This document shows, in pieces, positions 18,535 through 26,727 of a stretch of 34,320 bases of DNA. A program made the position numbers and the translations under genes. The notes below the pieces were generated by a model. It had not been told where the DNA came from, searched no databases, and worked only from the letters and a program-made list of their open reading frames with translations. Numbering within the stretch: position 1 is the stretch's first letter; each line of letters starts with the position of its first letter. Source of the DNA: Actinomycetota bacterium (GTDB lineage Bacteria > Actinomycetota > Actinomycetes > S36-B12); assembly GCA_030684515.1 (NCBI GenBank), contig JAUXVJ010000012.1, positions 1-34,320 of the forward strand, given 5' to 3'.

Positions 18535-19469
18535 ATCAGGCGGCTCCTTTGATTGTCGGAGATCCTCAAGATTTGCATGTTCAAGCTGTTTGTAACTTGC
18601 TTCGTCACTGCCAACCATCAATCTTTGACGTCGCCACCTTGGGTGGGGAGACATTCGTTCTTGAAGAGGCGTTGTTTTTTCGGGCTGGTGTCAATTTCAA
18701 ACTCGGGAGCGAGCGGCCGCAGTCAAGAGGATGGATTCGACGACTGGCACCCCTCGATTGGAATCGGGGGATTGCTCTGCAGAGTCGGGAATCAGCTGTT
18801 TCGAGTTCGTGGATGTCTCTGCTCGCTGGCGTAGTCCGCAGTGCCGACGTTGAGTGGCTCACTACGCTCGATAGCGTCCTGGTGGCGGAGAGCAAATTGA
18901 CTCAAATACAGGCTGCTCGAGCACTCGGGATCCAGACGCCACGGACAATCGTGACAAATAATTTGGCAGCAGCACTTGAGGCGATAGATGGTGCAACTGT
19001 TGTCAAGCCTTTAGGCCCGAGCCATTACTTTGATGAGTTTGGGGATCCGAGAATGGTTTACACGACAGAGATTGAACTAGCAAAACTGCCACCTGAAACT
19101 CTCGCGGGGGCTCCATTTCTCATTCAAAAATTGATACCCGCGGATTTTCACTTGCGAGTGGTCACAGTGCTCCAATCCACCTGGGTAGCTTCCATAGAAG
19201 CGAGCGGGCGCCCGCTTGACTGGAGGCGCGAAGATGCCGCACACGGAGAATTCCTGTCGGTAGCGGAGCCCGACCCTGCCATTGTGATGCAGGCTCAGGC
19301 GATCGCGCGCCGGCTAATGCTGGGCTACTCCAGCCAGGATTGGATCGTGAATTCCGAGGGAGCTTTCCTACTTGATGTGAACCCCAGCGGGCAATGGCTT
19401 TTCTTGCCGGAACCGATTGCAACCGAGGTGGCTGAATGCATAGCGATTTGGTTGGGAGGAATCGCGTGA
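18531..19469 (+). CDS. ATP-grasp ligase, graspetide maturase-like (RimK-like)
   Basis: 312 aa from ATG 18531. The N-terminal third carries RLAPLDWNRG, then SSSWMSLLAGV and WLTTLDSVLVAESKLTQIQA followed by ALGIQTPRTIVTNN, the order seen in MdnC/PsnB-type enzymes. ATP-grasp residues: Lys122, Lys159 (VVKPLG), the QK hinge at 199-200, Arg209 (FHLRVVTV), Asp270 and the Mg site Asp282/Asn284 in DVNPSGQWLF, where the D/ExNPxGQW form is a hallmark of graspetide ligases rather than RimK or glutathione synthetases. It would form ester or amide cross-links in the two upstream peptides using ATP. Coupled by overlaps to peptide B and to the following membrane protein. Confidence 0.85.
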   Translation: MNQAAPLIVGDPQDLHVQAVCNLLRHCQPSIFDVATLGGETFVLEEALFFRAGVNFKLGSERPQSRGWIRRLAPLDWNRGIALQSRESAVSSSWMSLLAGVVRSADVEWLTTLDSVLVAESKLTQIQAARALGIQTPRTIVTNNLAAALEAIDGATVVKPLGPSHYFDEFGDPRMVYTTEIELAKLPPETLAGAPFLIQKLIPADFHLRVVTVLQSTWVASIEASGRPLDWRREDAAHGEFLSVAEPDPAIVMQAQAIARRLMLGYSSQDWIVNSEGAFLLDVNPSGQWLFLPEPIATEVAECIAIWLGGIA

Positions 19470-20059
19470 ACGTCCCAATCCCGTCCGAAGGAGGACCGCG
19501 ACTTTGGCGAATGTACCTTTGGCAATGCGCGGGCCTCCTGCCAGGCGTGAATGCACCTTCGTACGCAGTTGACCTGCAAACCGCAGGTGAACTTGACGCC
19601 TGGACGGACGCCGAGCTTGCTCTCCTCATTGAAGAGGGGCGGCGACAATTCGACTACCAAAGATCAAGCCTGGCCGAAGTGCGGGGACGGGCGCAGTTTC
19701 TCTTGACTACCTGTCTTGCCTTGCTCGCAGGCTTCTTGGCGATCTACTCAGGTGTCGCCCGAAAGGAGTCCAATTGGACTCTTGGGTTCTGGATTGCCGG
19801 AATTGCCGTGCTTGCTCTATGCATGATGGGAGCTTCCAGCGTCGTTGTTAATGCCCGGGAGATGGGTTTCATCAACTCTAAGATTTTCTCTAAGGCCGAG
19901 TCTCCGCGGACCCGCAGCTTGGCGCAAATGCACTTGGATTGGGTGGCATTTGGCGAGGACACGAATGCCACCCAAATCACGATCTTCCAAAGTGCCGTAT
20001 TTTTAGCTCTGCTTTCATCCTTACTCTTGGCCGTTGCGTGGTTGCAGGCTTCCCAATAG
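19466..20059 (+). CDS. three-TM membrane protein of the graspetide-like locus
   Basis: 197 aa from GTG 19466 with GGAGGA five bases upstream, overlapping the ligase stop by four bases (GTGA). Residues about 45-80 form an acidic-basic helix (LIEEGRRQFDYQRSSLAEV) leading into three hydrophobic segments: FLLTTCLALLAGFLAIYSGV, WIAGIAVLALCMM and FLALLSSLLLAVAWL. I do not recognise a family; the helix-plus-TM layout recalls SLATT-type proteins. Because it is co-translated with the ligase it may export the peptide, anchor the enzyme or protect the producer, but none of these is shown. No protease or classical ABC exporter accompanies it. Confidence 0.75.
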   Translation: MNVPIPSEGGPRLWRMYLWQCAGLLPGVNAPSYAVDLQTAGELDAWTDAELALLIEEGRRQFDYQRSSLAEVRGRAQFLLTTCLALLAGFLAIYSGVARKESNWTLGFWIAGIAVLALCMMGASSVVVNAREMGFINSKIFSKAESPRTRSLAQMHLDWVAFGEDTNATQITIFQSAVFLALLSSLLLAVAWLQASQ

Positions 20060-20130
20060 GCAAGTTGTTCGCGAACTCACCTGCGATTCATGCGTCCAAT
20101 TCATGGAATGAGCACATGCCCGCCTACGGT

Positions 20131-21594
20131 CTACGGTTCCTGCGCTGCTAGTTGAGCTGCAGATGAGCAGCCGAGTATGCGGAGGAAGTGTGCTCGAACG
20201 ACACCATCGAGAAGTGAAACGACATCGTGAAGACCCTCCGCGTCATACCCGCGAGTTCCGTGAGCCAAGTCGTTGCGCACAATCCGAAGGCAGTCCACAA
20301 CCCTTTTCGGTTGGCGGACGTCGGACATCACCTGTCTGATCAATTCAGACTTTTCAAGAGCCGGCAGCACATCCACAGGCACTGACGATAGAACAAATTG
20401 GAGGGCTTCATCCAAACTTGTTCGGGGGGACTTCGAGACGTTCTGGCGTAGAAACTTCATAGTTTCAACTGAAAGTCCCGCTTCCTCCGCCTCAGTCAAT
20501 GCGACTTCTCTTCGTCGTGCGAGACCTTCAGAGCGCGCCTTGAACACTTCTCGCGTTTCGAAGCCGTGGAGTCCTTCAAGTGCCTGAAGGAGAAGCAGAA
20601 ACGCGGAACGAGGGTGCTGATCCGGGGCGTACATGAGTGACGCATACGTCTCAAGCAACGGATGGTGCTCCGCCGAAAGCTCTTGCCATCGGCGAAGAAG
20701 CGCGAGCAGAGACATATCTTCCGGTGCCAAGTGAAAGGTGGGCTTTGACTGGCCGTGGCTCGGCTTCTGGGATGAATATGGGCATTGGTGTAGCGCTGTT
20801 CCATAGATCTGAAATGAGTGTGTCCCGTCCTGGTCTCCCTCAACTGTGAGTGCAAGGAATGTAAGGCGTTCCCGGTTGCCGGTCGACAGCGATATCAACC
20901 TCCTCAGAGGTTCTATCCACTCAGTGAAGGTTCTGTCGAAGGGGACTGGTTCGTGGAAAGTCATGAGAATCACTGGTTGGAAGGAGACTTGAAATATGAA
21001 GGCGTTGGGTGATGTGAACGAGTTGTAGAACTGAAGTTCGACTTCGCATTTCTCGTCAGTCCACAATTGCGTGCTTTCTGCGTTTCCTGTTGCTGTCCAA
21101 CTCCAATCTAGATAGCGCTTACCATTTGGCTTCGGGATGGGTAGGGCGAGCGACTTAATAGGCCCACTTCCCGCGACGGAATCCAGTCCTTCCACTTGGA
21201 CCTCTACGCCCGTCACAGTTATGCCCGGACCAGGTGGCCGCGTGTTCCCAACAAGCGCAGCTCGTGCGCGCAACCTGGCGCGCTCCGGCAGCCAAACCTC
21301 CACTGTCACGTCAACTAGACCAATGTGCCGTCCGTTCGCCAGGCGCCCAACCACGAGCTTTTCTTCGTAAATCTGAGGGAAAGCCGCTGACTTTCCCTTT
21401 TCAACATCGGTCCACACAGTGGGAATGTCTCCGAAGACCGTCGCGCGCGGCATTCGATCTGCCGCGAGTTCCACTTCACCGTCGAGTTCGTGGATCCTGC
21501 CTTCTTGATCGGGGAACTCCCAGGTCACCCTGTAATCGCCAGGTTCAAGGATCACTTTCACGAGAGTCAGAATGCCATGCTCACGACAAGGCAC
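20131..21594 (-). CDS. ApeA-like HEPN domain protein (putative antiphage effector)
   Basis: 487 aa. The N-terminal about 280 residues are beta-rich (sheet-like region with EVELAADRMPRATVFGDIPT), followed by helical HPLLETYASLMYAPDQHPRS and AFLLLLQALEGLHGF, the linker typical of ApeA-type proteins. The C-terminus ends in a HEPN domain with R440-N441-x3-H445 (RNDLAHG), the catalytic Rx4-6H motif of HEPN ribonucleases. ApeA proteins are single-gene abortive-infection effectors. Start is GTG 21594 or GTG 21561; neither has a good RBS. It follows the PLD-like gene by 18 bp, so they are probably one transcript. Confidence 0.75.
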   Translation of the reverse strand: MPCREHGILTLVKVILEPGDYRVTWEFPDQEGRIHELDGEVELAADRMPRATVFGDIPTVWTDVEKGKSAAFPQIYEEKLVVGRLANGRHIGLVDVTVEVWLPERARLRARAALVGNTRPPGPGITVTGVEVQVEGLDSVAGSGPIKSLALPIPKPNGKRYLDWSWTATGNAESTQLWTDEKCEVELQFYNSFTSPNAFIFQVSFQPVILMTFHEPVPFDRTFTEWIEPLRRLISLSTGNRERLTFLALTVEGDQDGTHSFQIYGTALHQCPYSSQKPSHGQSKPTFHLAPEDMSLLALLRRWQELSAEHHPLLETYASLMYAPDQHPRSAFLLLLQALEGLHGFETREVFKARSEGLARRREVALTEAEEAGLSVETMKFLRQNVSKSPRTSLDEALQFVLSSVPVDVLPALEKSELIRQVMSDVRQPKRVVDCLRIVRNDLAHGTRGYDAEGLHDVVSLLDGVVRAHFLRILGCSSAAQLAAQEP

Positions 21595-21612
21595 GTGCCT
21601 GCAACTGAGGGT

Positions 21613-23193
21613 TCATTTGGCTGCCTTCCACCAACCTTCGAACTCGCTCAGCAAATGAGCTGCGTCCGATGGCTGAAGGGAATGTAGGACTGAGGCTTTC
21701 TTACCTAGTCCATTTGGCGAGGTTCCCACACTTATTCCTCCGCCCGACCACAAGTAGAAGCGATCGTGAAAAGGGCTCTTCGCTCGATCAACCGTTCTGA
21801 CTTCTACAGTGCGATGGATCGCGGGTAGGACGATTCCACGCACACCAGTTAACACTCGGACTGGGATTCCAACGCCGCTTACTAGCACCCAATCAGCTGT
21901 GTCCGCACCGAAGTACAGGTCGCAAATTGTTAGCTGACCTCGAGCAGATGTCAGTCGACCTTGCAAGATGTCTATGCCTGTGGAGCCTTTTAGGATGATT
22001 CTCTCTCCGGCCCCCTGGGCCAGCATGACTTCATAAGCCTCTTGGACTGCAACTAGTTTGGTCATGCGGTCGGCCACGAACACCTCTTCGACGCGTCCAC
22101 GCGTAGTCGAAGAAAAGGGAGGATCGGCTGGCGCATCGAGATTGCGGATCTCCAAGGTAAAACTCTCTACCAGCGAGGACATGTCCGTCCAGTCCAACAG
22201 GATTCCTGATCGGTGCCACAATTTGACCCGGTTGCGCACTCCCGAACCCAGATAGGGCAGTGTCGCAGTCACCGATTCGACACCATGTGCAGGTAACACG
22301 AAATACTCCAATGGCGAACGGCGTGCGTAGATCAAATTACCTTGCGCTTCTTGCTCAAGTTCGAGCTCTAGTTCCCAGAGCGAGATGCGATCCGGGTTCA
22401 AATGAATCTGAACCTCAAGCTCCGAGAGTTTATTGATACCTTTGATACCTCCGATCCAGGCGTCCCCATCCATGGAGCCAACGAATACTCCTGCGGGAAC
22501 CATTCCACCATCGACGAGATCCGCGATACCCGCAAAATGCCAAAGGAGATCCACGTGGCTGGCTCCCTCTAAATGGAGCGATGGAAGGTCGACCATGCCC
22601 TGCCTGTTAACTGTTTGGTTTCGGATTTCCAGTGGCTGGACCCAACCGCGTACGGGGCGAGCCGCGGAAGCAACCAGCCGACCGGCCGGTGAATCTACGT
22701 GGGCGGACACTCGGCACAGTTCTCGAGCAGGGCGCAGGGGGGTGTCGATAACAACTACTCGCCCATTCACCACTACTTCCGTCGAGCCGTCAATTAAGGC
22801 GCCAAGTAGCCAGGCCTTGGCCTTGTCGGCATTCATCGAGCAACGAATCAGTACCCATTCATCTTGCTCATAGATGAACTCTTGCCACTCTGCAATGTTT
22901 GAGTTGCATGACGCCAGCCCTTCGCTCACCCAGGCCATAGGTGACAAATTCACAGCTTCCGACCATTCAAACCAGGAAGTGTCCGCTAGTTCCGCCGGTC
23001 CGAAGATCAGGCTGCCTGCGACAAGAGTCAGTGACTGCTCAGTTTGATGTGCCAGAAGCGTTGCGACCACGGTCGCGGAAAAGTCAACATCTAAAAAGTC
23101 GAAGAGTTCATCAGGACCCGCGTCCATTGCCGCGCTCACAGATGCAGTTTGGCACAACAGAGCGAACTGTCGTTGTGAGGCGTGAATATTCAA
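21613..23193 (-). CDS. PLD-superfamily-like protein of unknown function
   Basis: 526 aa, mostly unrecognised. The C-terminal 150 residues look like a phospholipase D-type domain: GQLTICDLYFGADTADWV resembles the conserved strand with DPYF, and FHDRFYLWSGG (475-485) followed by GTSPNGLGKK (490-499) resembles the H-x(K/R)..G-x-S/N active-site region, with HDR in place of HKD. One active-site half per chain implies a dimer, as in nuclease-type PLD proteins and VPA1262-like defence proteins. The N-terminal part may sense or bind partners. It sits between a PD-(D/E)XK-like gene (46 bp upstream) and the HEPN gene (18 bp downstream), suggesting an operon and a defence role. Confidence 0.6.
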   Translation of the reverse strand: MNIHASQRQFALLCQTASVSAAMDAGPDELFDFLDVDFSATVVATLLAHQTEQSLTLVAGSLIFGPAELADTSWFEWSEAVNLSPMAWVSEGLASCNSNIAEWQEFIYEQDEWVLIRCSMNADKAKAWLLGALIDGSTEVVVNGRVVVIDTPLRPARELCRVSAHVDSPAGRLVASAARPVRGWVQPLEIRNQTVNRQGMVDLPSLHLEGASHVDLLWHFAGIADLVDGGMVPAGVFVGSMDGDAWIGGIKGINKLSELEVQIHLNPDRISLWELELELEQEAQGNLIYARRSPLEYFVLPAHGVESVTATLPYLGSGVRNRVKLWHRSGILLDWTDMSSLVESFTLEIRNLDAPADPPFSSTTRGRVEEVFVADRMTKLVAVQEAYEVMLAQGAGERIILKGSTGIDILQGRLTSARGQLTICDLYFGADTADWVLVSGVGIPVRVLTGVRGIVLPAIHRTVEVRTVDRAKSPFHDRFYLWSGGGISVGTSPNGLGKKASVLHSLQPSDAAHLLSEFEGWWKAAK

Positions 23194-23239
23194 TTTGCGA
23201 TAACTTCAGCCTGCAAGTTGGGAACGAGTCTGTCGCGCC

Positions 23240-24259
23240 TCAAGGTGAATAATTAGCCGCTATCTGAGCCAGAACAGTGGCTCCACGGGCGAGCGCACTC
23301 GCATCCGCGTGAGGATTCAATACGAATGCGTATCCCAGCCCTGGGACCAATATGTTGCGTTGAACTAGCCCAATACCTAGAAATGGGAACTCTGGTGTCA
23401 TCCACGTCCTGAGTACGGCTTCCCACGTCGCCATGCTGCGCATCCATGCGTATCCGACATCTGATGACTCGACCACAATGATCGTTGGCATTGAACGTGC
23501 TTGTTCGAGCTTCTGTGCATCTCGCGTCTTAGAAAGTATGGCCAGTTCGACCTGCTCCATGGTGCGTGCGAGAGCGGGCGACTCCACTTCGACTCGAACT
23601 TTCGAGTCCTCTCCCATGTCGGACGCATCCGAGACATCGACAGTAAGGACGAAAGGGCCAGTGAAGGTGTCGATTTCGTGAATTGTCTCGATCCGCTCGC
23701 CCTTTGCGATCGCATCTGCAATGAGGGTCATAATCTCGCGCCGTTTTGCTTGACGTATTTGCAGTGGGTAGTTATCAAAAGTTAGTGTCACAATTAGAGG
23801 TAGCGAATCGACAAGATGAGAGAGGACTTGGACGAGATCGTCCACCCCGTCGTAGTCTCGTCGAGTAACTTCGATGCCTAGTCCGGCTCCTTCTACCACG
23901 AAATCTGGCTCTGGGTTCGGTGGGCCTCCGAACCGAAACGCAACTCCGGCCAAAACTAGCATCCGCGCGACTGCCAATTCCAGACGAATATTCCAAAGCT
24001 CATTCTCATCGCTGGCAATCCGTAAACGGTGGCGGACTGACGCGATCCCTGCAATTGGTGGGTCGACAAAGTCAAGAGTTGTAGTCATCTCAGCGAGGCT
24101 CTCTATGCCACTTGCAGTGAAGTTATCGAGCCGATTCGCCGCGCGATCCTGTGCAATCCACTCGAACACTGGGTGCTTGGGGCCGGCTGTGGACCCCGGC
24201 AACCACCCATCCATATGATCCAGGGCCACCTGAATTCGCTGCTCAATTGCCTCGGACAT
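23240..24259 (-). CDS. predicted PD-(D/E)XK nuclease-like protein
   Basis: 339 aa from ATG 24259, which has GAGGA six bases upstream; a longer in-frame start at 24337 lacks one. Residues 88-135 hold a restriction-endonuclease-like pattern: Glu94 in LWNIRLELAVARML, then PEPDF (Asp119) and LGIEVTRR (Glu130-Val-Thr132), i.e. E...D...ExT with Thr where Lys is usual. The rest, with FVLTVDVSDASD and TIIVVESSDVGYAWM, is unassigned. Together with the downstream PLD-like and HEPN genes it may form a multi-gene defence unit. The nuclease call is from motif spacing only. Confidence 0.5.
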   Translation of the reverse strand: MSEAIEQRIQVALDHMDGWLPGSTAGPKHPVFEWIAQDRAANRLDNFTASGIESLAEMTTTLDFVDPPIAGIASVRHRLRIASDENELWNIRLELAVARMLVLAGVAFRFGGPPNPEPDFVVEGAGLGIEVTRRDYDGVDDLVQVLSHLVDSLPLIVTLTFDNYPLQIRQAKRREIMTLIADAIAKGERIETIHEIDTFTGPFVLTVDVSDASDMGEDSKVRVEVESPALARTMEQVELAILSKTRDAQKLEQARSMPTIIVVESSDVGYAWMRSMATWEAVLRTWMTPEFPFLGIGLVQRNILVPGLGYAFVLNPHADASALARGATVLAQIAANYSP

Positions 24260-24365
24260 ATTTGTCCTCAATAACATCAATTGTTCTCTTATTTGGGCAA
24301 CGCAACACGAGATTGCGAAGGCAGACTGCCACTTCACGTCCAGTCGGTGACATGGTCCGAAGCAA

Positions 24366-24812
24366 TTAGGCGATTCGGGTTCTTGGCGATCTCGTCTTAT
24401 GGACAGTTGCCTTTCTTGGATTTGGCTTGGTGCCGGGTGTCGACGCCGACTTTCGTTTTGCAGAATTGGCTCGAGTGGGAGCTTTATTCGTGGGTGTCGT
24501 TAAAGGAATGGCCACGTCACCGATACGTACAACCAGTTCCAGGGTTCCGCCTACTGCCTGCGCGTAGGCGACCAGCGTGCCCACCTCAGTGCGGGACAGG
24601 TCACCGTTTTCGATCCGTGATACCCGGGATTGGTCAATATCGATTCGCTCCGCAAGCTGTTCCTGCGTTAAGTGCTTGGCTTTGCGCACATCTGCGAGTC
24701 GGTGCGCCCTGGATTCGGTCAGGATCTCGTCGCGGGCCTTGGCGATGCGAGCCGTATCGCCGGGCCGCTTTGCAAGTAGTTCCTCCAACGTGACATACGA
24801 CGACTTATTCAT
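24366..24812 (-). CDS. HigA-type XRE antitoxin with basic C-terminal tail
   Basis: 148 aa from ATG 24812, overlapping the toxin stop by four bases (ATGA). Helix-turn-helix: RKAKHLTQEQLAERIDIDQS then RVSRIENGDLSRTEVGTLV, a standard XRE domain. YAQAVGGTLELVVRIGD completes the family fold. Residues about 110-148 are a low-complexity Lys/Arg/Pro/Thr tail, unusual for these antitoxins and possibly disordered or extra DNA-binding. Partner of the upstream RelE-like toxin. Confidence 0.88.
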   Translation of the reverse strand: MNKSSYVTLEELLAKRPGDTARIAKARDEILTESRAHRLADVRKAKHLTQEQLAERIDIDQSRVSRIENGDLSRTEVGTLVAYAQAVGGTLELVVRIGDVAIPLTTPTNKAPTRANSAKRKSASTPGTKPNPRKATVHKTRSPRTRIA

Positions 24813-25192
24813 GACGACCTCCCCTTCTTTGACTTCCTTGCATTTGCTTGCTGACTGACCTGCTTCACATGGGCGTCGAACCGCTCATCTGCCACAGGAA
24901 TGTTCTCCTCGTACCACTGCTTCCATCTATTCGTCTTATCGCCTGCCACCAGCACGACCGCCTGGCGTAGCGGGTCGAAGGCGAAGAGCAAACGGATATG
25001 TGTGCCTCGTGGACGCAACTCCTTCATGTTCTTATGACGTGATCCCTTGACTGTGTCAACGAACGGGCGCCCCAGAGCTGGCCCATCAACCCCGAGTGCT
25101 TGCAACGCTGCCACGACCTGGTCGTACTCGGCTTCGTCAAGAGTCAGCATCCAGTCCGATACCTCCTCGTTGATCAGGACCGACCACGTCAC
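24809..25192 (-). CDS. HigB-type RelE/ParE superfamily toxin
   Basis: 127 aa from GTG 25192; further in-frame starts (ATG 25219, TTG 25228) would place the promoter and operator inside the gene. WSVLINEEVSDWMLTLDEAE, VDTVKGSRHKNMKELRPRGT and IRLLFAFDPLRQAVVLVAGD then KTNRWKQWYEENIPVAD are the successive motifs of HigB-like mRNA interferases; the K/R-rich strand and the terminal Tyr region are typical. TATGAT ends six bases before the GTG, so the transcript is probably leaderless. Confidence 0.88.
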   Translation of the reverse strand: MTWSVLINEEVSDWMLTLDEAEYDQVVAALQALGVDGPALGRPFVDTVKGSRHKNMKELRPRGTHIRLLFAFDPLRQAVVLVAGDKTNRWKQWYEENIPVADERFDAHVKQVSQQANARKSKKGRSS

Positions 25193-25197
25193 CGGCA

Positions 25198-25228
25198 CAT
25201 CATATGACTCACAAGACATATGATGCAA
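25198..25228 (-). promoter_or_regulatory. higBA-like promoter with overlapping operator palindrome
   Basis: On the minus strand TTGCAT (25228-25223) and TATGAT (25204-25199) form -35 and -10 elements with 18-bp spacing. The perfect inverted repeat CATCATATG / CATATGATG (25198-25206 and 25217-25225) covers parts of both, so binding of the toxin-antitoxin complex would block RNA polymerase. Confidence 0.75.
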
Positions 25229-25295
25229 GAAACATATATTGGAGACATCGGACTCCGAGTAAAGCGAGAGGCGACATGGCTAAGCAGGCTCCTGG

Positions 25296-26078
25296 TTAGA
25301 CCTCGCCTACCACCCCGCGGCCGATGACCTCCTCGATCACGCTTCTACGCCAGACAAATCCCAGATCGCTTTCCTCGTTAATTCGACCCGAGTAGATACC
25401 GACGAATTCTTCGAATGGCTCGTTATATGTGACCGGGTCGCCGTTCTCAGCGACCATCCATGTCCCTTCTGGCCTGTAGAGCAGGACGGGGGAACCAGAC
25501 TGGCCAGAGCGGGAACGCGCATCCACCAGGAAACACGGGAGCCCCGCATAGTCGACAACAGGCTCCGACGCAACAGTTGCTCGGGTCCAAAGGGCTGTCA
25601 TCGCCCCTCCCATCTGCTTAAAAGGGAATCCGACAATGCTCAAATCCTCTGACACCCGCATTGCCGCGGGCTGGGGGCTCGGATCTAGCGAATAGATTTG
25701 CCGCGCTGCAGTGTCCGGGATCTCGATTTCCATGACAGCAACATCGACCGCGTGTCTGTGTACTGGATGCTCAAGCCACAACGGATCACCGTCCTCATCA
25801 AGCACCGGGTAGTTGCGAGAGACTCGGACAGAGATGTCATAGGCAGTCGGAAAATGAACCGTTATAGACACTGGGGTTGCGCAGTCCGTTTCGTCAAGGG
25901 GCTTACCCGTTTGGAAATGTCGACCCGAAAGCACGTGCCAGTTCGTGACCAACCACAACTTTCCCATTCGTTCCGTTAAGAAGCCAGTTGCTCCCCAACT
26001 CTTTGCGCGTCCCATTGGTTCAAGTCGAAGTGTTGCAATTGATGGACGTGAAAGGAATACACGAGTTTCGATCGACAT
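25296..26078 (-). CDS. trypsin-like serine peptidase
   Basis: 260 aa from ATG 26078. The chymotrypsin-fold triad is visible: His48 in VTNWHVL, Asp112 in VDVAVMEI and Ser194 in SRSGQSGSPVLL. No signal peptide, so it is cytosolic, unlike most bacterial members of the fold. Cytosolic trypsin-like peptidases often occur as effectors or accessory proteins in defence systems; that role is inferred from its neighbours. A possible -10 (TAGCGT) ends six bases before the ATG. It stands 104 bp upstream of the HigBA-like pair on the same strand and directly left of repeat 6. Confidence 0.82.
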   Translation of the reverse strand: MSIETRVFLSRPSIATLRLEPMGRAKSWGATGFLTERMGKLWLVTNWHVLSGRHFQTGKPLDETDCATPVSITVHFPTAYDISVRVSRNYPVLDEDGDPLWLEHPVHRHAVDVAVMEIEIPDTAARQIYSLDPSPQPAAMRVSEDLSIVGFPFKQMGGAMTALWTRATVASEPVVDYAGLPCFLVDARSRSGQSGSPVLLYRPEGTWMVAENGDPVTYNEPFEEFVGIYSGRINEESDLGFVWRRSVIEEVIGRGVVGEV

Positions 26079-26153
26079 GTCACGACGCTAACGCAGTCAG
26101 GACGGTGGTCGAGCTGGTGAAGCCCTTCGTGGAAAGTCGGAATCAGGCTCACT

Positions 26154-26447
26154 TTGCAACGTACCGACGTGGAGGGACCGTTGACCGGTTATGAATCTCC
26201 GCCCTCACACTGCGCCAGCTTCCCAACGCGGTCCCCCGCAACGACCAAGGGCCCCTGAATTCTCAGGGACCCTTCGTCGTGTCGAACGTTCATATAGTTG
26301 AACGTTCAATTTCTGTAGCGGGGAGACATTTCTAGGGCGCGATCACTGGGTTGCATGCACTGCACGATCTCCTCACGAAACCTCATTTATGCACCCCCTT
26401 CTGCACTCCCCCGGGAGCGCAAACCTGCACCCCCATCGTCCATAAAC
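26154..26447 (-). repeat. dispersed repeat copy 6 (full length, subtype B), putative structured RNA with terminator
   Basis: Left part shares CCGTTGACC and the TCCCCCG region with copies 2 and 5. The hairpin at 26241-26280 is the most regular: ACGAC, AAGGG and CCCTGA pair with TCAGGG, CCCTT and GTCGT with one mismatch between each block. The palindrome at 26284-26307 has perfect 9-bp arms GAACGTTCA / TGAACGTTC. Core 26316-26447 ends in the subtype B sequence CCATCGTCCATAAAC. Its inner stem carries two changes that are both G-U pairs on the minus strand. Confidence 0.85.
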
Positions 26448-26727
26448 CCCACGATATCCGCCCGAAACAGTTCGAAGAAATGTGTCGGGAATCGTAGATC
26501 TTTAGTCTTGGAAAACGTCACGCAACTTTGATGCATCGACTTCGCCCTGCGGTCTCTTTACACTCCAGCCACGTCATCTCGGAAGAAGGCATTGAATTCT
26601 TCTATCCGTAGAGGTCGTTCAGCCGTTGGAAGACTGCATGAATTGGAAGCCCACTCGGCCATTCGCATCAAATCTTCGGCTTTTCCATGACTGTCACCTA
26701 GGTACTGATTGCAAATCGAATTTGCAT
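26448..26727. other. intergenic region downstream of the copper operon
   Basis: No gene supported. It holds the 3' flank of the minus-strand CopD/CtaG gene; I see no strong intrinsic terminator. Confidence 0.3.

Noticed and set aside
18605..18895. Minus-strand open frame inside the ATP-grasp gene
   Set aside because: Shadow of the plus-strand gene, which has all ATP-grasp residues and overlap coupling.
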